The notes beneath the pieces were generated by a model. The model searched no databases and was not told the origin of the DNA. It worked only from the letters and a program-made list of their open reading frames with translations. A program made the translations under genes and the position numbers. This document shows, in pieces, positions 57,044-64,000 of a stretch of 64,000 nucleotides of DNA (position 1 is its first letter; each line of letters begins with the position of its first letter). Location of the stretch: contig CP048228.1 in NCBI GenBank assembly GCA_020002265.1, positions 310,001 to 374,000 of the forward strand, read 5' to 3'. Origin of the DNA: Anaplasmataceae bacterium AB001_6. GTDB taxonomy: Bacteria > Pseudomonadota > Alphaproteobacteria > Rickettsiales > Anaplasmataceae.

Positions 57044-60000
57044 ATGAGTCATATATTAGATACATTAACTTTTTTTACACGGAAATCTCCTGAGAAATTT
57101 TCTGATGGTCATGGTGTTACTACTGATGAACAACGTCATTGGGAGCGTGCTTATCATGGACGTTGGGCGCATGATAAAGTAGTGCGTTCAACACATGGTG
57201 TAAATTGTACAGGGGCTTGTAGTTGGAAAATATATGTTAAAAATGGATTAGTTACATGGGAAACACAGCAAACGGATTATCCCAGAACGCGTCCTGATTT
57301 ACCTAATCATGAACCTCGTGGATGTGCTAGAGGCGCAACATATAGTTGGTATCTTTATAGTGCATCAAGACTTAAATACCCTATGATACGTTCGCGTTTG
57401 ATAAAATTATGGCGTGAAGCTAAAAAGAAGTATAAAGATCCTGTGAAATCTTGGGAAAGTATTGTTTCTAATCCAAAGAAATCTTCAGAGTATAAAAAAA
57501 CTCGTGGATTGGGAGGGATGGTACGTGTAAGTTGGGATGAAGTGAATGAAATCATTGCAGCTGCAAACATATATACAGCTAAGAAATATGGCCCTGATCG
57601 TATTATAGGTTTCTCTCCTATTCCTGCAATGTCAATGATTTCTTATGCCGCAGGCTCTCGCTATTTATCTCTTATTGGTGGGGCTTTATTAAGTTTTTAC
57701 GATTGGTATAGTGATTTACCTCCAAGCTCTCCTCAAACATGGGGAGAGCAAACTGATGTGCCCGAAAGTGCAGATTGGTATAATTCATCTTATATTGTTG
57801 CATGGGCTTCTAATGTACCGCAAACTCGTACTCCTGATGCACATTTTTTCACTGAAGCACGCTATAATGGCACTAAGACAGTAGCAGTAACTTCGGATTA
57901 TAGTGAAGTTGTTAAGCTCTCTGATAGTTGGATTGCACCGCGTCAAGGAACAGATTCTGCACTTGCTATGGCGATGGGTCATGTGATTTTGAAAGAATTT
58001 CATTTAGATGATAAAAGTGAATATTTTGACGATTATTGTCGCAAATATACAGATATGCCATTTCTCATAATTTTAACAAAAGAGAAAGAGCATTATGTGC
58101 CAACGCGTACTTTGCGTGCCTCAGACTTTAAAGATAAATTAGGAGAAAAAGAAAATCCAGAGTGGAAATCTCTTGTTTTTGATACAAAAAGTAAGAAGAT
58201 AGTTGTTCCTAATGGAACAATAGGTTCACGCTGGGATAAAAGCGCGAAATGGAATCTAGAATCCAAAAATATACATGATAATAGCGAAATTTTACCTGAA
58301 AAAAGCTTTGTTAAATCAAATGATAAAGTAATATCAGTTGCTTTCCCTTATTTTGGAAATATAAAAAATAAACAACCAATATTTTCTCATACTAATCATG
58401 AGAGTATTTTATTGCGAAATATTCCTATTCGTAAAGTTGTTCTTGATGCTAAAACAGAAATTATGGTTGCAACTGTTTTTGATTTAATGGTTGCAAATTA
58501 TGGTATTGATCAAGGATTGGGTGGTGATAATGTTACAACATCACTGAAAGATGACATCCCTTATACTCCTGCGTGGCAAGAAAAAATTACAGGAGTTCCT
58601 GCTGAGCAAGTAACTCGTATAGCGCGTGAATTTGCTACTAATGCAGATAAAACTGAAGGCCGTTCTATGGTGATTCTCGGTGCTGGAATTAATCATTGGT
58701 ATCATACAGATATGGTGTATCGTGGCATAATGAATATGTTAATTATGTGTGGTTGTATAGGTAAATCTGGTGGTGGATGGGCACATTATGTGGGACAAGA
58801 AAAACTTCGACCACAAACGGGATGGTTGCCTCTTGCTTTTGCAACAGATTGGAGCAAACCTCCTCGTCATATGAATGGTACTAGTTTTTTCTATGCGCAT
58901 TCAAATCAGTGGCGTTATGAAAAATTAGAAATAGATGAAATACTTTCTCCATTGGCTGATAAAGAAAAATGGAAAAATTATTCTCTTATTGATTGTAACG
59001 TGCGTGCTGAACGCATGGGTTGGCTTCCTTCCGCACCTCAATTAGAAGAGAATCCTCTTGAGTTAACAAAATTAGCAAAGAGTTCAAAGAAAGATATAAA
59101 AGAATATATTACTGAGAGATTAAAAGATGGATCTCTTAAGATGTCTTGTGAAGATCCTGATAATCCAAACAATTTCCCGCGTAATTTATTTATTTGGCGT
59201 TCTAATTTATTAGGGTCATCAGGAAAAGGTCATGAATATATGCTGAAACACTTGCTTGGGACAAGAAATGGAGTGCTTAGTAAGGATTTAGGAGAATATG
59301 GCGGCACTAAGCCAAAAGAGGTTGTTTGGCATGATAAAGCACCAGAAGGTAAATTAGATTTATTGGTAACACTTGATTTTCGCATGTCTACAACATGTGT
59401 TTATTCGGATATAGTATTACCTGCTGCAACATGGTATGAAAAAAATGATCTGAATACTTCTGATATGCATCCATTTATTCATCCACTATCTCGTGCTGTG
59501 GATCCTGCATGGGAATCACGTAATGATTGGGATATTTTCAAAAATTTATCTGAGAAATTTTCGGAAGTTTGTAAAGGTCATTTAGGGGTAGAAAAAGATG
59601 TAGTTGCATTACCTATTTTACATGATACACCAGGAGAAATGTCACAAGCTTTTGATGTAAAAGAATGGAAGAAAAAAGAATGTGATCTTATTCCTGGAAA
59701 GACCATGCCAAACTTTATTGAAGTTGAACGAGATTATCCTAATGTTTATAAGAAATTTACAGCATTGGGTCCGTTGCTATCGAAAGATGGAAATGGAAGT
59801 AAGGGTATTTCATGGGATCTTAAAAAGGAAGTAGAGTTTTTAGGAGAGTTAAATCATAAGGTTACTGAAGAAGGAATTACAAAAGGATTGCCTCGCATTA
59901 TATCTGATATTGATGCAACAGAAGTTATATTATCTTTAGCTCCAGAAACTAATGGTAATGTAGCAGTGAAAGCTTGGAACGCTTTGAAAAAAGTTACTGG

Positions 60001-60799
60001 GCGAGACCATGTGCATTTAGCAAAATCAAAAGAAGATGAAATAATTCGCTTCCGTGATCTTCAATCACAACCTAGAAAAATAATCACCTCTCCAACGTGG
60101 AGTGGAATTGATGATGAGCATGTTAGCTATAATGCAAACTATACTAATGTTCATGAATTAATTCCATGGCGTACACTTACTGGTCGTCAGCAATTTTATC
60201 AAGATCATGAATGGATGAGAGATTTTGGAGAATCTTTTTGTGTATATAAACCACCCATTGATACTAAAACAATTGCTCCGGTAATCGATAAATATGGAAA
60301 AGGTTCTAAGCAAGTAATATTAAATTTTATCACTCCTCATCAAAAATGGGGAATTCATAGTACCTATTCTGATAATTTGTTAATGCTGACTTTAAACCGT
60401 GGAGGTGTTGTTGTCTGGATTAGTGAAATAGATGCGAAAAAAATTGGTGTGGTGGATAATGATTGGATAGAATTATACAATGTAAATGGTGCAATTTCTG
60501 CACGAGCAGTAGTTTCCCAACGAGTGCCCGAAGGCATGACCATGATGTATCATGCGCAGGAAAAAATCATTAATAATATTGCAACAAAAACAACAGGAAC
60601 GCGTGGAGGTATACATAATTCTGTTACTCGTACTGTAGTTAAACCAACTCACATGATAGGAGGATATGTTCAGTTGGCTTATGGCTTTAACTATTATGGC
60701 ACAATTGGAACTAATCGTGATGAATTTGTTGTGGTGCGTAAAATAGAAAAAGTGGATTGGTTGGATACCGATGAAGTTAATTTTAATGAAAAGGTATAA
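57044..60799 (+). CDS. narG: Respiratory nitrate reductase alpha subunit NarG
   Basis: NarG holds the Mo-bisMGD site that reduces nitrate on the cytoplasmic face. The N-terminal FS0 cluster ligands H51, C55, C59 and C94 are in place (HGVNCTGAC, then GCARGATY). The molybdenum-ligand aspartate lies in the FYDWYSDLPP segment (residues 218-227), followed by SPQTWGEQTDVPES and PQTRTPDAHFF. The length of 1251 residues is close to the 1247 of E. coli. AGAGGAG precedes the ATG. The frame is intact, which argues for a functional enzyme. Confidence 0.97.
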   Translation: MSHILDTLTFFTRKSPEKFSDGHGVTTDEQRHWERAYHGRWAHDKVVRSTHGVNCTGACSWKIYVKNGLVTWETQQTDYPRTRPDLPNHEPRGCARGATYSWYLYSASRLKYPMIRSRLIKLWREAKKKYKDPVKSWESIVSNPKKSSEYKKTRGLGGMVRVSWDEVNEIIAAANIYTAKKYGPDRIIGFSPIPAMSMISYAAGSRYLSLIGGALLSFYDWYSDLPPSSPQTWGEQTDVPESADWYNSSYIVAWASNVPQTRTPDAHFFTEARYNGTKTVAVTSDYSEVVKLSDSWIAPRQGTDSALAMAMGHVILKEFHLDDKSEYFDDYCRKYTDMPFLIILTKEKEHYVPTRTLRASDFKDKLGEKENPEWKSLVFDTKSKKIVVPNGTIGSRWDKSAKWNLESKNIHDNSEILPEKSFVKSNDKVISVAFPYFGNIKNKQPIFSHTNHESILLRNIPIRKVVLDAKTEIMVATVFDLMVANYGIDQGLGGDNVTTSLKDDIPYTPAWQEKITGVPAEQVTRIAREFATNADKTEGRSMVILGAGINHWYHTDMVYRGIMNMLIMCGCIGKSGGGWAHYVGQEKLRPQTGWLPLAFATDWSKPPRHMNGTSFFYAHSNQWRYEKLEIDEILSPLADKEKWKNYSLIDCNVRAERMGWLPSAPQLEENPLELTKLAKSSKKDIKEYITERLKDGSLKMSCEDPDNPNNFPRNLFIWRSNLLGSSGKGHEYMLKHLLGTRNGVLSKDLGEYGGTKPKEVVWHDKAPEGKLDLLVTLDFRMSTTCVYSDIVLPAATWYEKNDLNTSDMHPFIHPLSRAVDPAWESRNDWDIFKNLSEKFSEVCKGHLGVEKDVVALPILHDTPGEMSQAFDVKEWKKKECDLIPGKTMPNFIEVERDYPNVYKKFTALGPLLSKDGNGSKGISWDLKKEVEFLGELNHKVTEEGITKGLPRIISDIDATEVILSLAPETNGNVAVKAWNALKKVTGRDHVHLAKSKEDEIIRFRDLQSQPRKIITSPTWSGIDDEHVSYNANYTNVHELIPWRTLTGRQQFYQDHEWMRDFGESFCVYKPPIDTKTIAPVIDKYGKGSKQVILNFITPHQKWGIHSTYSDNLLMLTLNRGGVVVWISEIDAKKIGVVDNDWIELYNVNGAISARAVVSQRVPEGMTMMYHAQEKIINNIATKTTGTRGGIHNSVTRTVVKPTHMIGGYVQLAYGFNYYGTIGTNRDEFVVVRKIEKVDWLDTDEVNFNEKV

Positions 60800-60801
60800 C
60801 A

Positions 60802-62391
60802 ATGAAAATACGAGCACAAATTGGAAAAGTACTTAATTTAGATAAATGTATTGGTTGCCATACTTGTTCAGTAACCTGTAAAAATGTATGGACTTCTCGT
60901 TCAGGTGTTGAATATGCATGGTTTAATAATGTCGAAACAAAACCTGGTATTGGGTATCCTAAAAAATGGGAAGATCAAAAAACTTGGAGTGGTGGATGGG
61001 AACGTAAAAATAATGGAGATATTAAACCTAAAATGGGTGGAAAGCTAAAGGTTCTCGCTAAGATTTTTGCTAATCCCAATTTACCAGAAATTGATGATTA
61101 TTATGAACCTTTCACATTTGAATATGAAAGATTGCAAAGGGCTCCTGAACTAAAACATATGCCTACTGCGCGTATACATTCTGTGATCACAAATAAGAAA
61201 ATGGAAAAACCCGATTGGGGTCCCAATTGGGAAGAAATATTAGGTGGAGAATTCAGTAAGCGTCGTGAAGATTATAATTTTCAAGATGTTCATGCAGATA
61301 TTTATGGGCAATTTGAAAATTCTTTTATGTTCTATTTACCGCGTTTATGTGAACATTGTTTAAATCCTAGTTGTATTGCTGTTTGTCCATCTGGTGCAAT
61401 ATATAAGCGTGAAGAAGATGGTATTGTTTTAATCGATCAAGATAAATGTCGTGGATGGAGAATGTGTGTTTCTGGTTGTCCATATAAAAAGATTTACTTT
61501 AATTGGAAATCTGGAAAATCTGAGAAATGTACTTTTTGCTATCCGCGTATTGAAGCCGGTGATCCAACGATATGTTCTGAAACTTGTGTTGGAAGAATTC
61601 GTTATCTAGGTGTGATGCTTTATGATGCTGATCGTATTAAACAAGCAGCTAGCGTGGAAGATGAACAAGATTTATATAAAGCACAATGTGATATATTCCT
61701 TGATCCTCATGATCCAAAAATTATTGAACAAGCAAAAAAAGATGGTGTGCCAGATAGTTGGATAACTGCTGCTCAAAATTCTCCAATATACAAAATGGCA
61801 ATGGATTGGAAAATAGCTTTTCCTTTGCATCCTGAATATCGTACACTTCCTATGGTTTGGTATGTACCTCCTCTTTCTCCAATCACTAGTGCCGCAGAAA
61901 ATGGTAAATTAGAAATGGATGGTATAATCCCAGATGTGGAAAAATTGCGTATTCCTGTTAAATATCTTGCGAATTTATTGACAGCGGGAGAAGAAAAGCC
62001 TGTGATAAGTGCATTGAAAAGAATGATTACTATGCGTACATATATGCGCGATAAAAATATCTCAGGAACTAAAAATACAAAGCTTTTGGAAAAAGTTAAA
62101 CTTGATGAAAATACAGTGGATGATATGCATCGTATCTTAGCATTGGCAAACTATGAAGATAGATATGTTATTCCAACTAATCATCGTGAATATGCTGGTA
62201 AAACATCTTTTGACAATGAAATTCCATTTGATACACGTTCATCTTGTGGTTTTAGTTTTGGTAATGGATGTTCAGGAGATGTGAGAAAAACCAGTTTATT
62301 TGGAACAAAAGTACATGCAAATACAATGAGTGGTACAATTCCAAATAAGTCAAATAAATGCTCTTCAAAAGGCTGTGGAGGTTGTTCGTGA
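60802..62391 (+). CDS. narH: Respiratory nitrate reductase beta subunit NarH
   Basis: NarH carries electrons from NarI hemes to NarG through four Fe-S clusters. Cysteine groups are CIGCHTCSVTC (C16-C26), CEHCLNPSCIAVCP, CRGWRMCVSGCP (tryptophan in the 3Fe-4S position, as in the family) and CTFC with CSETCVGR. The body is otherwise standard. The last 40 residues form an unusual tail with GNGCSG, then CSSKGCGGCS at the end, giving extra cysteines beyond the conserved set. Length 529 versus 512 in E. coli. It overlaps narJ by four bases (GTGA). Confidence 0.96.
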   Translation: MKIRAQIGKVLNLDKCIGCHTCSVTCKNVWTSRSGVEYAWFNNVETKPGIGYPKKWEDQKTWSGGWERKNNGDIKPKMGGKLKVLAKIFANPNLPEIDDYYEPFTFEYERLQRAPELKHMPTARIHSVITNKKMEKPDWGPNWEEILGGEFSKRREDYNFQDVHADIYGQFENSFMFYLPRLCEHCLNPSCIAVCPSGAIYKREEDGIVLIDQDKCRGWRMCVSGCPYKKIYFNWKSGKSEKCTFCYPRIEAGDPTICSETCVGRIRYLGVMLYDADRIKQAASVEDEQDLYKAQCDIFLDPHDPKIIEQAKKDGVPDSWITAAQNSPIYKMAMDWKIAFPLHPEYRTLPMVWYVPPLSPITSAAENGKLEMDGIIPDVEKLRIPVKYLANLLTAGEEKPVISALKRMITMRTYMRDKNISGTKNTKLLEKVKLDENTVDDMHRILALANYEDRYVIPTNHREYAGKTSFDNEIPFDTRSSCGFSFGNGCSGDVRKTSLFGTKVHANTMSGTIPNKSNKCSSKGCGGCS

Positions 62392-63089
62392 AAACTTTTA
62401 AATTATTGGGATTATTATTAGTTTACCCAAAAGAAACAATCTATTTAGAATCAAATGAGTTATTGCGTATATTACGATCAGAGCAACTCTTATCTGAAAC
62501 GTATATAAAGAAGATTGAAGCATTTTTAAATATACAAAAAACACAGGATTTAATATCAGTACAAGAAAATTATGTAGAAACTTTTGATCATAGTCGTTCA
62601 CGCTCTTTGCATTTATTTGAACATATTCATGGCGAATCACGTGATCGTGGGCAAGCTATGGTGAATCTTTCTGAGGCTTATGCTGAAAAAGATTTATATA
62701 TCAGTAGCGGGGAAATTCCAGATTATTTACCTCTATTTATGGAATATTTATCATGTTGTGAATTTTCTGAAGCTAGTGAATTATTAAGTGAGATAGTTGA
62801 TATCATTGCTATGATAAAAATTAACTTAGAAAAACGTAAATCTCCATATGCAAATATATTTGCAAGTATAGAAGCTCTTTCTTCTGTTAAAGCTAATGAT
62901 GCTAGAGTAAAAGAAGCCATAAAAAAAGCTCCTAAGGACCCTGTGGGGTTAGAAGAAATAGATGAACAATGGGAAGAAAAGGCAGCTTTTACAGGAGATC
63001 CTATTGCTGATTTAGCAACAAATTGTAATAATTGTAGCGCTTTTACCAGCAAAACATTAAATGAAATAGACACCGAGGTTATCAAATGA
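62388..63089 (+). CDS. narJ: Nitrate reductase molybdenum cofactor assembly chaperone NarJ
   Basis: NarJ binds apo-NarG and assists insertion of the Fe-S cluster and Moco. The start is taken as GTG 62388 inside the GTGA overlap with narH, giving KTFKLLGLLLVYPKET, the expected family start. An ATG at 62358 in the same frame lies within narH and adds ten unmatched residues. The helical core has FDHSRSRSLHLFEHIHGESRDRGQAM and YLPLFMEYLS, both diagnostic. About 233 residues. Confidence 0.92.
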   Translation: MKTFKLLGLLLVYPKETIYLESNELLRILRSEQLLSETYIKKIEAFLNIQKTQDLISVQENYVETFDHSRSRSLHLFEHIHGESRDRGQAMVNLSEAYAEKDLYISSGEIPDYLPLFMEYLSCCEFSEASELLSEIVDIIAMIKINLEKRKSPYANIFASIEALSSVKANDARVKEAIKKAPKDPVGLEEIDEQWEEKAAFTGDPIADLATNCNNCSAFTSKTLNEIDTEVIK

Positions 63090-63787
63090 TAGAAGCAGAT
63101 TATATACATCAATTCTTTTTTTGTTATTATACCTATATTTGTTTTACAGTATTCATAGTAGGAAGTGCGTTGCGTTACGACCGAGATCAATATACTTGGA
63201 AAGCAGATTCAAGTCAGCTTTTGCGTAAAAAAGGAATGCTAATTGGTAATAATTTATTTCACATAGGTATACTTTTTCTATTTTGTGGACATTTAGTAGG
63301 CCTTTTGACACCTGAAGCTGTATATCATAAATTTATTGATTCTGGTAGTAAACAAATGTTTGCAATGGTTTCTGGAGGTATCTTTGGTGTATTTTGCTTT
63401 ATAGGCATGACTATGCTTTTAATACGGAGATTATTTGATTCCCGCATACGTATTAATAGCAGACCATCTGATATTATGATTTTGCTAATCTTATATACGC
63501 AGCTTATTTTAGGGTTAGCTACTATTCCTCTTTCGGCACAACACATGGATGGTAGTTCCATGGTTGAATTGGCATCATGGGCACAGCATATTGTGACATT
63601 TCAAGATGGCGCAGCTAACTTTATAATGGATAAACCATTAATATTTAAAATGCATTTGGTGCTTGGGACAACCATCTTTCTGATATTTCCATTTACTAGA
63701 ATGGTACATGTGTTCAGTGGAGTAGTTGTTCCTATTCAATATGTTTGGCGTTGTGGATATCAAATTGTACGCAAAAGAGAATCTTGA
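63086..63787 (+). CDS. narI: Respiratory nitrate reductase gamma subunit NarI
   Basis: NarI is the membrane diheme cytochrome b that oxidises quinol. Five hydrophobic spans are visible. Histidines suited to heme b binding are in NLFHIGILFLFCGHLVG and FKMHLVLG with FTRMVHVFSG. The ATG overlaps the narJ stop (ATGA). Length 233 residues, normal. It completes the narGHJI complex. Quinol could come from the ubiquinone pathway hinted at by COQ9 at 37112. Confidence 0.95.
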   Translation: MIEADYIHQFFFCYYTYICFTVFIVGSALRYDRDQYTWKADSSQLLRKKGMLIGNNLFHIGILFLFCGHLVGLLTPEAVYHKFIDSGSKQMFAMVSGGIFGVFCFIGMTMLLIRRLFDSRIRINSRPSDIMILLILYTQLILGLATIPLSAQHMDGSSMVELASWAQHIVTFQDGAANFIMDKPLIFKMHLVLGTTIFLIFPFTRMVHVFSGVVVPIQYVWRCGYQIVRKRES

Positions 63788-63919
63788 TGTTAATGATATA
63801 ATGTTTATTAAGTGTCATTTATATATAGATAGATAAGAGTGCAATCTACATAATTTAGTAATGCAGAAGGAGTTATATAGAAAAATAAGATAAAAAATCC
63901 TTTTTTCATGGTTTTAATA

Positions 63920-63940
63920 TGCTAATAAATTTAATTAGCA
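63920..63940. terminator. Perfect 7-bp inverted repeat after narI
   Basis: TGCTAAT and ATTAGCA flank a seven-base AT spacer. It lies about 130 bp after narI and 38 bp before the next possible ATG. It lacks a T-run on the nar strand, so it may be an operator for the next gene instead of a terminator. Confidence 0.3.
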
Positions 63941-63977
63941 ACTAACAATATTGTGTTCCACAAAGAAGGCATAATAA

Positions 63978-64000
63978 ATGTTTTATTTCAAAAAAATCAG
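63978..64000 (+). CDS. Possible start of a next gene (cut by window end)
   Basis: An ATG at 63978 after AAGAAGG opens a frame (MFYFKKI) that runs off the window. Too little is visible to identify it. Its position after narI makes it a candidate for a further nitrogen or cofactor gene. Confidence 0.2.

Noticed and set aside
1-64000. CRISPR arrays or intact insertion sequences.
   Set aside because: No regularly spaced direct repeats and no transposase with terminal inverted repeats were seen; the only mobile-element traces are the recombinase remnant and the terminase.

Overview
The window is AT-rich with mixed-strand gene order. It reads as the chromosome of an obligately host-associated alphaproteobacterium of the order Rickettsiales. 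The evidence is the housekeeping gene set and its style (MnmG, YchF, a COQ9-family protein, an IalB-family exported protein, a TrxR-like ferredoxin-NADP reductase, a surA-like exported protein), the low GC, and several decaying genes. Unlike Rickettsia, it carries peptidoglycan genes (dapA, lysC, glmM, mrdA, mltG, ldcA), purine genes (purK, guaA) and flagellar genes (flgG, flgA). This fits a Midichloriaceae-like or other deep lineage better than Rickettsiaceae. The placement is inferred from gene content, not from a tree.

Layout. 1-18.3 kb: housekeeping (MlaF-type ABC ATPase fragment, purK, lgt, ychF, mnmG, priA, recO, dgt, A-type Fe-S carrier, DsbA-like, recR, miaB, dapA, guaA), interrupted by a 218-residue protein (5923-6579) with motifs typical of ESCRT-recruiting viral late domains. 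18.3-29.4 kb: unknown proteins, flgG-flgA, an IalB-like protein, a MerR regulator, tRNA-Pro(GGG), a SurA-like protein, glmM-ldcA, lysC and a ferredoxin reductase. 29.4-38.5 kb: an unusually long ACP-like protein, fabF, mltG, plsY, mrdA, an isolated phage/GTA-type terminase, COQ9 and an S24-type repressor.

From tRNA-Asn (38576) to about 48.6 kb the sequence is an accessory zone. It holds a broken serine recombinase, a long gene stopped by two in-frame nonsense codons, an intact 487-residue unknown protein, a pair of inverted paralogues that look like YopJ-family acetyltransferase effectors (one keeping the catalytic residues, one having lost two of three), and remnants of another duplicated family.

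From 48.6 kb to the end lies a complete nitrate-respiration unit. A minus-strand molybdenum-cofactor operon (moaA, moaC-moaB fusion, moeA, moaD, moaE, mobA, a small DUF7009-like protein, moeB, tauE-like exporter) diverges from narK-narG-narH-narJ-narI. Together these would make bis-MGD cofactor, import nitrate, export nitrite and reduce nitrate at the membrane. That is an unexpected anaerobic-respiration module for a Rickettsiales-like symbiont, probably acquired horizontally. No nitrite reductase and no molybdate ABC transporter are visible in the window.

The most novel candidates are the late-domain-mimic protein, the YopJ-like pair, and the nar/Moco island next to a decayed recombinase and tRNA.
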